Source of the DNA: Burkholderia anthina
GTDB taxonomy: Bacteria; Pseudomonadota; Gammaproteobacteria; Burkholderiales; Burkholderiaceae
Direction of reading: 5' to 3'
Length of the DNA: 64,000 bases
NCBI RefSeq assembly: GCF_001547525.1
Contig: NZ_CM003769.1
Location: 310,001 to 374,000 of the forward strand
The notes beneath the pieces were generated by a model. It was not told the origin of the DNA, made no database searches, and was given only the letters and a program-made list of their open reading frames with translations. Positions 41,201-49,818 of this stretch are shown piece after piece. The stretch's first letter is position 1, and the number at the start of each line of letters is the position of its first letter. The translations under genes were made by a program, and so were the position numbers.

Positions 41201-44141
41201 GCGCCACGCCGGTATGCGATTCGGCGCAGGCCTTCACGTCGTCCGGCGTGCCCGCGCACAGCACGAGGCCGCCGCCGTCGCCGCCTTCCGGGCCGAGATC
41301 GATCAGCCAGTCGGCCGCGCGGATCACGTCGAGGTTGTGCTCGATCACGATCAGCGAATGGCCGGCCGCGAGCAGCTTGCCGAATGCCTGCATCAGTTTC
41401 GCGATGTCGTCGAAGTGCAGCCCGGTGGTCGGCTCGTCGAACATGAACAGTTTCGCGCGTGCGATGCGCGCCTCTTCCGTCGCGACCCGGCGCCCGCCCG
41501 CCGCCGCCGCCGACTCGGCGAGGAAGCCGGCGAGCTTCAGGCGCTGCGCCTCGCCGCCCGACAGCGTCGGCACCGGCTGGCCGAGCTTCACGTATTCGAG
41601 GCCGACGTCGACGATCGGCTGCAGCACGCGCAGCACCTCGGCATCGGTCGCGAAGAACGCGGCCGCTTCGCTGACGGTCAGATCGAGCACGTCGGCGATG
41701 TTCAGCGCGCGGCCGTCGCGCTCGATTCGCACTTCGAGGATTTCGGCACGGTAGCGGCTGCCGTCGCAATCCGGGCAGCGCAGGTAGACGTCGCTCAGGA
41801 ACTGCATCTCGATGTGCTCGAAACCCGAGCCGCCGCAGGTCGGGCAACGGCCGTCGCCCGAGTTGAAGCTGAACGTGCCCGCGCCGTAGCCGCGCTGCAG
41901 CGCGAGCGGCGCCTTCGCGAACAGCTTGCGGATTTCGTCGAACGCGCCGACGTAGCTCGCCGGGTTCGAGCGCGTGGTCTTGCCGATCGGCGACTGGTCG
42001 ACGAACACGACGTCGCCGACCTGGTCGGCGCCCGTCAGGCTGCGGTACGCACCCGGCGATTCGGTCGCCTTGCCGTGATGCCGCGCCATCGCCGGATACA
42101 GCACGTCCTGCAGCAGCGTGGATTTGCCGGAGCCGGACACACCCGTCACGCACACGAGCCGCTGCAGCGGAATTTCGACCGTGACGTCGCGCAGGTTGTG
42201 CTCGGTCGCGCCTTCGAGCACGATACGCGGCGTGTTCGCGTCGACCGCACGGCGCGCCCAGTTCGACGCATGCGCGACCTGCTTGCGGCCACCGAGATAC
42301 TCGCCCGTCAGCGTGTGCGCGGAACGGATGTCGGACGGCGTGCCGTCGTACACGATCGTGCCGCCGCGCTCGCCCGGGCCGGGCCCCATGTCGATCAATC
42401 GATCGGCCGCGAGCATCACCGACGGATCGTGCTCGACGACGACCAGCGTGTTGCCCGCGTCGCGCAACCGCTGCATCGCCTCGACGATCCGCGTGAGATC
42501 GCGCGGATGCAGCCCGATACTCGGCTCGTCGAGCACGAACAGGGTTTTCGTGAGCGACGTGCCCAGCGCGGTGGTCAGGTTGATCCGCTGCACCTCGCCG
42601 CCCGACAGCGTGCGGCTCTGCCGGTCGAGCGTCAGGTAGCCGAGCCCGACGTCGCACAGGTATTTCAGGCGCGTGCGCACTTCGGCGAGCAGCAGCTTCA
42701 ATGCGTCGTCGAGCAGCGCGCTCGGCAGCACGATTTCGTCGAAGAAGCGCCGGATGCGCTCGATCGGAAGCAGCATCAGATCGTGCACCGTCAGGCCGGG
42801 CAGCGCTTCGAGCTGCGCGCGGCTCCATTCGACGCCGCGCGGCATGAAGCGGTCGGCCGGCGCGAGCACGGCGTCGGCATTCTCCTTCGAGCCGAGCCGC
42901 CATTGCAGCGATTCCATCTTCAGGCGCGCGCCGCCGCACACGTCGCACGGCGTATAACTGCGGTATTTCGACAGCAGCACGCGGATGTGCATCTTGTACG
43001 CTTTCGATTCGAGGTAGCCGAAGAAGCGCTTCACGCCGTACCACTGGCTCTGCCACTTGCCGTTCCAGTCCGGCGAGCCGTTGACGACCCAGTCGCGTTC
43101 GGCATCCGTCAGCTCGGACCACGGCACGTCGCGCCGGATGCCGGCTTTCGCCGCGTAGCGCATCAGGTCGTCCTGGCACTCTTTCCACGCGGGCGTCTGC
43201 ATCGGCTTGATCGCGCCGCCGCGCAACGTCTTGCGCGCATCGGGAATCACGAGCCCGAGATCGACGCCGATCACGCGGCCGAAGCCGCGGCAGGTTTCGC
43301 ACGCGCCGTATGCCGAGTTGAACGAGAACAGCGCCGCTTGCGGCTCCGCGTAACGCAGGTCGCTATCGGGATCGTGGAGCCCGGTGGAGAAGCGCCACAC
43401 CTGCGGCTCGGCCGTCGCGTTTTCCGCGTCCGCCGCCAGCACGTACACGTTCACGCGGCCGCCGCCGCGCTTCAGCGACGCCTCGATCGCCTCGACCACC
43501 CGCACCTTGTCGGCCTGCTGCACGCGGAAGCGGTCGGCCACCACGTCGAGCATCTTGCGCGGCCCGGTGGGCGACGCGACTTCGCGCTGCGCCTGCACGC
43601 GCGTGTAGCCGCTCGCCGACAGCCACTGCGCGATTTCCTCGTCGGACACCGCTTCCGGCAATTCGACCGGGAACGTGACGACCACGCGCGGATCGTCTGC
43701 CTGCGTGCGCGCGACGAGCTCCGCGTAGATCGTCTCCGGCGTGTCGTGCCGTACCTGCCGCGCGGTCTTGCGGTCGAACAGCTCGGCCGCGCGCGCGTAC
43801 AGCAGCTTCAGGTGGTCGTTCAGCTCGGTCATCGTGCCGACGGTCGAGCGCGAACTGCGGACCGGATTGGTCTGGTCGATCGCGATCGCGGGCGGCACGC
43901 CGTCGACGCGCTCGACCTGCGGGCGGTCCATCCGGTCGAGGAACTGCCGCGCGTAGGCACTGAAGGTTTCGACGTAGCGCCGCTGGCCTTCCGCGTACAG
44001 CGTGTCGAACACGAGACTCGACTTGCCGGAGCCGGACGGGCCGGTGACGACCGTCATTTCGCCGGTGCGCAGGTCGAGATCGAGATTCTTGAGGTTGTGC
44101 TGACGTGCTCCGCGAATGCGGATCAGATTGCTGGATGACAA
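38232..44141 (-). CDS. Double-length UvrA excinuclease ATPase, 1969 residues (tandem UvrA fusion)
   Basis: DNA-damage recognition subunit of nucleotide excision repair, here about twice the usual 940-residue length. Four ABC ATPase modules are visible: Walker A GPSGSGKSS near 35, GVSGSGKST near 670, GVSGSGKST near 1050 and GVSGSGKST near 1605. Each has its signature: LSGGEVQR, LSGGEAQR, LSGGEAQR and LSGGEAQR. Zinc-finger cysteine pairs are present, such as CDVCGG, CPTCGG/CPDCDG, CPVCGT/CTTCVG/CPDCHG and CPACEG/CDVCHG. Each half reads as a complete UvrA with its own N- and C-terminal ATPase. The start codon is TTG at 44141 (AGGCA upstream). LexA box and promoter lie 120-150 bases upstream. Long UvrA paralogues occur in Burkholderia, beside the normal uvrA. 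Confidence 0.93.
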   Translation of the reverse strand: MSSSNLIRIRGARQHNLKNLDLDLRTGEMTVVTGPSGSGKSSLVFDTLYAEGQRRYVETFSAYARQFLDRMDRPQVERVDGVPPAIAIDQTNPVRSSRSTVGTMTELNDHLKLLYARAAELFDRKTARQVRHDTPETIYAELVARTQADDPRVVVTFPVELPEAVSDEEIAQWLSASGYTRVQAQREVASPTGPRKMLDVVADRFRVQQADKVRVVEAIEASLKRGGGRVNVYVLAADAENATAEPQVWRFSTGLHDPDSDLRYAEPQAALFSFNSAYGACETCRGFGRVIGVDLGLVIPDARKTLRGGAIKPMQTPAWKECQDDLMRYAAKAGIRRDVPWSELTDAERDWVVNGSPDWNGKWQSQWYGVKRFFGYLESKAYKMHIRVLLSKYRSYTPCDVCGGARLKMESLQWRLGSKENADAVLAPADRFMPRGVEWSRAQLEALPGLTVHDLMLLPIERIRRFFDEIVLPSALLDDALKLLLAEVRTRLKYLCDVGLGYLTLDRQSRTLSGGEVQRINLTTALGTSLTKTLFVLDEPSIGLHPRDLTRIVEAMQRLRDAGNTLVVVEHDPSVMLAADRLIDMGPGPGERGGTIVYDGTPSDIRSAHTLTGEYLGGRKQVAHASNWARRAVDANTPRIVLEGATEHNLRDVTVEIPLQRLVCVTGVSGSGKSTLLQDVLYPAMARHHGKATESPGAYRSLTGADQVGDVVFVDQSPIGKTTRSNPASYVGAFDEIRKLFAKAPLALQRGYGAGTFSFNSGDGRCPTCGGSGFEHIEMQFLSDVYLRCPDCDGSRYRAEILEVRIERDGRALNIADVLDLTVSEAAAFFATDAEVLRVLQPIVDVGLEYVKLGQPVPTLSGGEAQRLKLAGFLAESAAAAGGRRVATEEARIARAKLFMFDEPTTGLHFDDIAKLMQAFGKLLAAGHSLIVIEHNLDVIRAADWLIDLGPEGGDGGGLVLCAGTPDDVKACAESHTGVALLQYDRAMDVGAVHTGAVHADEGKPLQAVLNAARARRAIEGEDVVRIVNAREHNLKALDVDIPHGKFNVITGVSGSGKSTLAFDILFHEGQRRYLESLNAYARSIVQPAGRPEVDAVYGIPPTVAIEQRLSRGGRKSTVATTSEVWHFLRLLYVKLGLQHCIHDGTPVTSQSVESIAAQLLRDHRGEHVGLLAPLVVNRKGVYTDLAKWAKARGSTHLRVDGEFVTVDPWPKLDRFREHTIELPVADIVVSPDNEAELRRRLDETLELGKGVMHLLAPLDGLHDAMRNDRSTARVGAVKVLSVKRACPVCGTSYPELDPRMFSYNSKHGWCTTCVGTGVTLTREQRAAYDDTVLAGDDRGREQTLPSDEQEREGVGNEPCPDCHGTRLNPSARAVTFDAHPIVEVAQWTVSDTRRWIDALELSGRDAQIARDIVSEIGSRLAFLEEVGLGYLSLDRAAPSLSGGEAQRIRLAAQLGSNLQGVCYVLDEPTIGLHPRDNQILLDALRKLGDKGNTLVVVEHDEDTIRRADHIIDVGPGAGKRGGTLVAEGAVADLAAQPDSVTGRLLAQPMTHPLQPRRGVSLPGKKGGAAVPEAWLTVHGATLHNLRDVTVGIPLARLVAVTGVSGSGKSTLARDVLMTNLLDAVGRSVLSSPATRRARKAAQQDAPAANRRSSVLARSAPRPSLNVTHAWQGCESLSGWEQIDRVLEVDQTPIGKTPRSCPATYIGVWDTIRKLFADTLEARARGYTASRFSFNTGDGRCPACEGQGVRTIGMSFLPDVKVPCDVCHGQRFNPETLAVTWRGRNIGDVLTMEIDEAVEFFAPISNIAHPLQLMKDVGLGYLTLGQPSPTLSGGEAQRIKLVTELTKVRDDITRRGQKAPHTLYVLDEPTVGLHMADVAKLIRVLHRLVDAGHSVVVIEHDLDVIAEADWIIDLGPEGGVGGGTIVAAAPPEALAKVSASHTGRALKPVLARTASPDGETERQGEARVG

Positions 44142-44262
44142 TTTGCCTGCCCGTCTGAATGAGTTAGCCAGAGTTCACGGTACCGAAACGCTGCGGCGGA
44201 TGCCCGCATGCGCGGCGCACGGGCCGCACGGGTCATGCCCGCGCCGCTCGAGTTCGACGGCT

Positions 44263-44291
44263 ACTATACTGTATATTCATACAGTTTTCCA
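44263..44291 (-). promoter_or_regulatory. LexA (SOS) box inside a promoter for the double UvrA gene
   Basis: CTGTATATTCATACAG (44269-44284, with flanking TA...TT) matches the LexA consensus TACTGT-(AT)4-ACAGTA type well. On the minus strand, -35 TGGAAA (44291-44286) and -10 TATAGT (44268-44263) are exactly 17 bases apart, and the LexA box fills the spacer. LexA binding would cover the RNA polymerase site. The implied leader to the TTG start at 44141 is about 115 bases. Confidence 0.85.
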
Positions 44292-44415
44292 TGACGACCC
44301 TGCGGGCTTCATGGGCAGGCGGCCAGGGCGTCCAGGCCGGCATCGACTGGCCGGAAATCGTGCGCCTGCAATCCGGGATTGAAGCAGCGCGCGGCTTCGA
44401 TGCCCCGCCGGCACA

Positions 44416-44646
44416 CTAGCCGCGCTTGCGCAACGGGTCCAGCAAGCCTCTCAGGCCGTTGTGATCGATTTCGTGCATCAGTGCGAGCTGCCGGCCGAGC
44501 TCGCCGCGCGGAAACCCTTCACGGGCCAGCCAATTGAGGTAGTTGCCCGGCAGGTCGGCAAGGAGTCGGTCCTTGTATTTGCCGAAGGGCATGGTGACGG
44601 TCACGAGGCATTCGAGGTCGGGGGATCGCATGCGGGTATTGTGCAC
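44416..44646 (-). CDS. DUF3820 family protein, 76 residues
   Basis: A small protein with the DUF3820 pattern VTMPFGKYKDRLLADLPGNY LNWLAREGFPRGELG in consecutive pieces, and a tail ALMHEIDHNGLRGLLDPLRK. The family (putative quorum-sensing-regulated factor) has unknown biochemical function; the K-Y-K-D and NYLNWL positions are conserved. The start could be MHNTRMRSP or the ATG 5 codons on. Divergent from the 62-residue gene that follows. Confidence 0.8.
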   Translation of the reverse strand: MHNTRMRSPDLECLVTVTMPFGKYKDRLLADLPGNYLNWLAREGFPRGELGRQLALMHEIDHNGLRGLLDPLRKRG

Positions 44647-44705
44647 GGCTTTCCGCTTCGCGCCTGCTAGACTGGAACTTCCCCCTGCAAACCATGGAGG
44701 GAATC

Positions 44706-44894
44706 ATGATGTCCATCTATGTCGTGAAGACCGGCGAGCAGTTTCTCTGCACCGCCGAGGACGGCGATATCGGCATGGCGCCGGCCATCGAAGACGCGAC
44801 CTCCTTCGGTTCGTACGACGAAGCGGAAAAAGCCGCGAGCGCGCATGCCGACCCCGGGTACGAGATCGTGGCCGTCTGCATGATCAGGCACTGA
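44706..44894 (+). CDS. Hypothetical protein, 62 residues
   Basis: MMSIYVVKTGEQFLCTAEDG then MAPAIEDATSFGSYDEAEKA and DPGYEIVAVCMIRH. GGAGGG lies 6 bases before ATG 44706; the ATG at 44709 is the alternative. It is a small acidic alpha/beta domain. I do not recognise the family. It is divergent from the DUF3820 gene across 60 bases. Confidence 0.65.
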   Translation: MMSIYVVKTGEQFLCTAEDGDIGMAPAIEDATSFGSYDEAEKAASAHADPGYEIVAVCMIRH

Positions 44895-45098
44895 GCGCCG
44901 ATCCGCGGCCCGGTGCGCAGGGCGATCCGCGTGCCGGACGCCAGTCGCCGCGCGTCGGCGGCGTCGATGCGACGGGCCCTGCGTTCGCACGCCGCGGACG
45001 GGCGGTTCGCGCCACGCGTCGTCCGCGCCGAGCATCATTGCCGCAAGCGAGCCGTCCGGCTTCGACGGCCACGCTTGCGGCAACCGGGTCGCAGCGTC

Positions 45099-45761
45099 CT
45101 ACTTCTGCAGCGAGATTTCCACGCGACGATTGCGCGCGCGTCCTTCGGCGGTATCGTTCGATGCCGCCGGATTCGCCTCCCCGTGGCCGACCGCGGCAAA
45201 CGCATCGGCCTTCAGCCCGTGCTCGCGCAGATAGCCGGCGACCGCATCCGCCCGGCGCTTCGACAGCGCCTGATTGTGCGCATCCGAGCCGGTCGCGTCG
45301 GTATAGCCGTCCACTTCCACGCGCGCGAAATGCTTGTCGCTCTGCCGGCTCAGCAGCGCGTCGAGCGCGGCGGTGGCGGCAGGCGTCAGCACGGCCGAGT
45401 CGGTCGCGAAGTATGCATCGCCGGTCAGGCTCACCTTTTCGGCCGGCACGGGCGCCGGCGTAACGGCCTCGGCGGCCGGCGCGGGCGCCGCGCCGCACTG
45501 GAACACGATCGAATGCGCATCGGCGCCGTCGCGGTACGGCGTGGTGGTGTCGACGAGGCGGACGGCCTCGTTGCCGCACATGCGCGTCGCGACCTTCATG
45601 CAGGTCTTCGCGCTCGACAGGATGCCGTGGCAGTCGACCTGGAACGTCCGGATGCCGTTTCGCGGCTGCAGTTCGTACGCGTTGTACGTCGGCCCCGACG
45701 CACTCGAACAGGCCGCGAGGGAAACGACGGACGCCAGCAGGGCAAGATGGATGTTTTTCAC
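45099..45761 (-). CDS. OmpA-family lipoprotein
   Basis: 220 residues, GTG start at 45761 (GGAG 8 bases upstream). Signal MKNIHLALLASVVSLAAC with the acylated cysteine at 18 anchors it in the outer membrane. The N-terminal part has its own cysteines (VDCHGILSSAKTCMKVATRM, CGNEAVRL). The C-terminal OmpA-like domain (about 110-220) carries AYFATDSAVLTPAATAALDA, VDGYTDATGSDAHNQALSKR and RADAVAGYLREHGLKADAFA, the peptidoglycan-binding core with the conserved NxxLSxRRA residues. It links the outer membrane to peptidoglycan. The next gene upstream on the same strand is the trimeric adhesin, but 120 bases apart. Confidence 0.9.
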   Translation of the reverse strand: MKNIHLALLASVVSLAACSSASGPTYNAYELQPRNGIRTFQVDCHGILSSAKTCMKVATRMCGNEAVRLVDTTTPYRDGADAHSIVFQCGAAPAPAAEAVTPAPVPAEKVSLTGDAYFATDSAVLTPAATAALDALLSRQSDKHFARVEVDGYTDATGSDAHNQALSKRRADAVAGYLREHGLKADAFAAVGHGEANPAASNDTAEGRARNRRVEISLQK

Positions 45762-45885
45762 TTGATGACTCCGAGAATGCGATGAGCACGGCGCGTGCGG
45801 CGCGATGTCGCGACGCATCCGCGCGTGTTTGCGTTCGGCGCGGCCCGCTCCGGCAACGCGTGCCGGAACAAACCGCTGCGCGCGA

Positions 45886-48800
45886 TCACTTCCACTGGTA
45901 CAGCATGCCCGCGCCGACCACGCGCTGGCTGCCGGCGAAGCCGCCGTTCAGCGTCGCCTTCAGGTTCTCCGTGATGCGCGCCTGCACGCCGACCGCCATG
46001 GCCTTCTGGCCCTGGAACGTCGCCGTGCCGACCCCCATCGCGAAGTTCGAATCGCGGTCCATGTGCGGGATCGACGCCATCGCGGCGGTCGCGGCGATCC
46101 CCTCGCGGGCCATCGAATCGGTCTGCTGGATCTGCTGCTGCATCTGCGTGAGCTGGTTGTTGACCGTGTTCAGCGATTGCGTGAACTGGTTCGATACCGC
46201 GTTCAACTGGTTCACGTTCACCGCATCGGTGCCCTGCGTGCCCGCCGCGACGTTCACGACCTGCCGCGCCGAATCCGCCGAGCCGACCGCGACCACGTTC
46301 GAGCGCCCGCCGTCGTTGCTGCCCGTGCCGATCGCCGTCGAGTTGTTGCCCGACGCGGTCGAGCCGACGCCGATCGCCGTCGAGCCGTTGCCCGACGCCG
46401 TCGAACCGTTGCCGACCGCCGTGCTGTTGGAGCCCGACGCGACCGCGCCCGAGCCGCCCGCCGACGAGTTCGAGCCGCTCGCCCCCGGCGGCACGTTGCC
46501 GCCGGTCGGGTTCGTCGTGTACTGCCCGCCGAGGTTGGTCGTGCGCTGGTCGATCAGCGTCGTCAACTGGTTCGCCACCGAATCGAGCTGCGACACGTTC
46601 ACCGCGTCGGTGCCGTTCTTGCCGGCCGCGAGCCCGGTGATCTGGCGATTACCGATGTTTACTTCGCCGGCCGACGATTGCGGGCTGCTCAGCCCGTACG
46701 CGACGTAGTTCGTCAGTGCGCCAACCGTGGTCAGCGAACCGGCGCCCAGCGCGACGCTGTTCGCGAACGTCGCCGATGCGCCGGCGCCGAGCGCGAGCGC
46801 ATCGGTCGCGCTGCCGCGGGCCCCCGAGCCGAGCGCGACGCTGCCCACGCTGACCGCCACCGCATTCGCGCCCTGCGCGACCGACTGCGCGCCGGTCGCC
46901 GTCGCGCCGCTGCCCAGCGCGATCGCGTCGGCCTGCGCGGAACTCGCCGCCTGGCCGATCGCGACCCCGCCCGGCGCGGTCTGGTCGACGATCGCACCGT
47001 TGCCGATACCCACGCCGTTGTCGCCGTTGACGACCGTCGTCGGCCCGACCGCGATCGATTCCGCGCCGACGGCCAGCGAATCCCCCGCCGTCGAATTCGC
47101 GTGGAAGTACTTCTGGCCCGTCACCGCGAACGATTGCAGCGCGCCGGTCAACTGCCGCACCGTTACCGCATCCTGCTGGCCGGTGCCGTCGGCGACGTTG
47201 GTGATCTGGCGGTAGGTCCTGTTCGTCGCATCGCCGACCGATACCGCGCCGAGCAGCGTCTGGTCGGTCGTGTCGAACGGGATCGACGCGCTGCCGTTGC
47301 GGATGATGCCGGACGACGGCGCCGTCGCGCGGTCGGCGACCGAGCCCGAGCCGAGCGCGATGCTGCCGTCCACGCGCGAGATCGCGTTCGGGCCGATCGC
47401 GACGCTGTCCAGGCCGAGCGCCTGGCTGTCCGGCGCGGTCGAATTCGCGTGGAAGTACTTGATGCCGTTCGCGTTGATGTTGTCGATCGCCGAGCCGACG
47501 TTGTTGTTGATCGTCGTGGAGCCGTCGCTGTTGTACGTCACGTACGACGGCGCCGAGATCGTGCCGGTGGTCGGATCGTAGGTGGCGCCGCCGCCGATCG
47601 CACCGGCCGTGCTGTTGCCGAGGTTCGTGTTGTTGTTCGTGATCGAGCTCAGGCTGGTGGACAGCGAGCCGATGCCGGTCGACGTGGCCGTGGACAGCGA
47701 GGTCAGGCTGCTGTTCGTCGAGCTCAGGCCCGTGGACAGCGAGCCGACGACCGTCGACGTCGACGTGGACAGCGACGTGATCGTGCTGTTGGTCGAGCTC
47801 AAGCCGGTGGACAGCGAGCCGGCGACGGTCGACGTCGAAGTCGACAGCGACGTCAGGTTGCTGTTCGTCGAGCTCAGGCCCGTGGACAGCGAACCGACGA
47901 CGGTCGAGGTCGAAGTCGACAGCGACGTGACCGTGCTGTTGGTCGAACTCAGGCCAGTGGACAGCGAACTGATGCCCGTCGACGTCGACGTGGACAGCGA
48001 CGCCACCGAGCTAATGGTCGAGCTCAACCCGGTGGACAACGAACCGATGCCGGTGGACGTAGACGTGGACAGCGACGTGATGCTCGACGCCGTCGACGTC
48101 GACAGCGAATCGAGCGCGGTGTTCGTCGCGGCGAGTTGCGATCCGTTGATCGCGTCCGTGCTCGACGAACTGATTCGCCCGGCCGCGACGTTGGTGATCT
48201 GGCGCTCGCTGCCCGCTTTACCCACGCTGACGACGCTGGTCGGGTTGATGCCGTTGAAGTTGTACGTGACGCCGCCGATGACCGCGCTGGCCGTCGGATT
48301 CGGCGCGGCCGTCGTCGACCCGGAGCCGAGCGCGACATCGTTTGCGTTGTTCGCCACGGCCGACGCGCCGAATGCGACCGCACCGGCAGCGGCCGCCGTC
48401 GACGTATTGCCCAGCGCCAGGGACCCCGTGCCCTGCGCATTGTTGGTATTGCCGATCGCCACTGCACCGTCGCCGTTCGCGGTGTTGTTCGACCCCATCG
48501 TCACCGCGCCGGTGCCGATCGCGGTGCTCGGATCGCCGATTGCGACCGCGCCGTTGCCGCTCACCGTCTGGCCGAAGCCGAGCGCGACGGCGCCGGTGCC
48601 ACCCAACACCTTCGAGCCGTAACCGCCCGCGACCGAACCGGCACCCGCCGCCGCGGCAACCGAGTTGGAATCGCCGATCGCGACGGTCGACGTAGCCGCC
48701 GCGACGCTGTTGATGCCGACCGCTGTCGCGTTCGTGGCCGACGCCGTCGCACCAGGCCCCAGCGCGCTGGCGGACACGCCGGTCGCAAGCGACAGATTAC

Positions 48801-49818
48801 CGAGCGCGGTCGCGAACTGCTGCGTCGCGCTCGACTGTACGCCCATCGCGATCGAACTGAGGCCCGACGCATTCGCGTTCAGGCCGAATGCCAGCGCATT
48901 GTCCGCGCCGGCCGTCGTATTCGAGCCCATCGCGATCGAGCTCGTGCCGAGCGACTGCGTGCCCGAGCCGGGCACACCCGCGGTGCCGCCCCAGCCGATC
49001 GCGATCGACGACGTGCCCTTCGCGCCGCTGTTGACGCCCATCGCGACGCCGGAATTACCGGAAGCCAGCGCGCCGCTGCCCACCGCGACGCCGGCCGCTC
49101 CCGAACTCGTCGACTGATTGCCGAGCGCGACCGAGCCCGTATCGGTTGCATTCGACGCATAGCCGAGCGAGACGCTTTGAGCGCCTACCGCACTCGCGCC
49201 GAGACCGAGCGCGGCCGCATACTGGCCGGACGCCAGCGCGTTGTTGCCGAGCCCGATGGCCGAAACGCCGGTCGCAGCCGCGCCGCTGCCCATCGCCACC
49301 GCGCCGTTTTGGGTCGCGCTCGAGAGATTGCCGACGGCAACCGAGAAAGTGCCGCTGCCAATCGACTGCACGCCCAGCGCCACGCCGTTGAAGCCGGTCA
49401 CTTGCGAATTGATGCCGATGGCCGTCCCGCCATCGGCCATCGCATGCGCGCCGGGGCCGATCGCCGTGGACGACAGGCCAGCCGCCGTCGACAGATTGCC
49501 GTAAGAGGTCGCATTCACCTGCGACGCCACGGAACCGTTGCCGATCGCCGTCGAGCTGGCGCCCCCGGTCGCGGAGCCGCCACCCGCCGAATATTGCGCA
49601 TGCGCACCGGCCTGGAACAGCCCGAGATACGCGGCCGTCATCATCACGACGAGCCGTCTGGGCGAGAGCGCCGGCTTCGTCGCGATGCACGCGTCTGCCG
49701 CATGCACGGACGCGCTTCTCGACGACGCAACACGCTTGCCGCGCGCACGATCGAGCTCCGACGCCGCAACCCAGGCGCCCAGTGCTTCGTTCCAGATCGA
49801 CTTGAACGACTTGTTCAT
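45886..49818 (-). CDS. Trimeric autotransporter adhesin (YadA-like), 1310 residues
   Basis: A type Vc surface adhesin. The ESPR leader MNKSFKSIWNEALGAWVAAS begins the extended signal peptide (about 1-75, ending AGAHAQ). From about 80 to 530 run YadA head repeats of about 14 residues (pattern SxAIGxxAxAxGxxSVALG), with N-rich insertions. A neck and stalk follow, with six 25-residue serine/threonine-rich repeats (about 568-722). More head and neck modules lie beyond, then an anchor (about 1225-1310) ending RITENLKATLNGGFAGSQRV VGAGMLYQWK, with terminal K after W. Ribosome-binding site GAGGGA is 7 bases before the ATG at 49818. It is divergent from a response regulator-kinase pair that probably controls it. 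Confidence 0.92.
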   Translation of the reverse strand: MNKSFKSIWNEALGAWVAASELDRARGKRVASSRSASVHAADACIATKPALSPRRLVVMMTAAYLGLFQAGAHAQYSAGGGSATGGASSTAIGNGSVASQVNATSYGNLSTAAGLSSTAIGPGAHAMADGGTAIGINSQVTGFNGVALGVQSIGSGTFSVAVGNLSSATQNGAVAMGSGAAATGVSAIGLGNNALASGQYAAALGLGASAVGAQSVSLGYASNATDTGSVALGNQSTSSGAAGVAVGSGALASGNSGVAMGVNSGAKGTSSIAIGWGGTAGVPGSGTQSLGTSSIAMGSNTTAGADNALAFGLNANASGLSSIAMGVQSSATQQFATALGNLSLATGVSASALGPGATASATNATAVGINSVAAATSTVAIGDSNSVAAAAGAGSVAGGYGSKVLGGTGAVALGFGQTVSGNGAVAIGDPSTAIGTGAVTMGSNNTANGDGAVAIGNTNNAQGTGSLALGNTSTAAAAGAVAFGASAVANNANDVALGSGSTTAAPNPTASAVIGGVTYNFNGINPTSVVSVGKAGSERQITNVAAGRISSSSTDAINGSQLAATNTALDSLSTSTASSITSLSTSTSTGIGSLSTGLSSTISSVASLSTSTSTGISSLSTGLSSTNSTVTSLSTSTSTVVGSLSTGLSSTNSNLTSLSTSTSTVAGSLSTGLSSTNSTITSLSTSTSTVVGSLSTGLSSTNSSLTSLSTATSTGIGSLSTSLSSITNNNTNLGNSTAGAIGGGATYDPTTGTISAPSYVTYNSDGSTTINNNVGSAIDNINANGIKYFHANSTAPDSQALGLDSVAIGPNAISRVDGSIALGSGSVADRATAPSSGIIRNGSASIPFDTTDQTLLGAVSVGDATNRTYRQITNVADGTGQQDAVTVRQLTGALQSFAVTGQKYFHANSTAGDSLAVGAESIAVGPTTVVNGDNGVGIGNGAIVDQTAPGGVAIGQAASSAQADAIALGSGATATGAQSVAQGANAVAVSVGSVALGSGARGSATDALALGAGASATFANSVALGAGSLTTVGALTNYVAYGLSSPQSSAGEVNIGNRQITGLAAGKNGTDAVNVSQLDSVANQLTTLIDQRTTNLGGQYTTNPTGGNVPPGASGSNSSAGGSGAVASGSNSTAVGNGSTASGNGSTAIGVGSTASGNNSTAIGTGSNDGGRSNVVAVGSADSARQVVNVAAGTQGTDAVNVNQLNAVSNQFTQSLNTVNNQLTQMQQQIQQTDSMAREGIAATAAMASIPHMDRDSNFAMGVGTATFQGQKAMAVGVQARITENLKATLNGGFAGSQRVVGAGMLYQWK
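47650..48110 (-). repeat. 75-bp tandem repeats in the adhesin stalk
   Basis: About six near-identical 75-base units encode 25-residue repeats of the type SLSTGLSSTNSTVTSLSTST followed by STVVG. Units differ at a few positions (NST/NSN/NSS, VVG/VAG/GIG). In-frame gain or loss of units would change stalk length. Confidence 0.85.

Noticed and set aside
38214-44138. 1974-codon plus-strand frame opposite uvrA
   Set aside because: Complete antisense shadow of the uvrA frame; arginine-histidine-valine rich, no domain.
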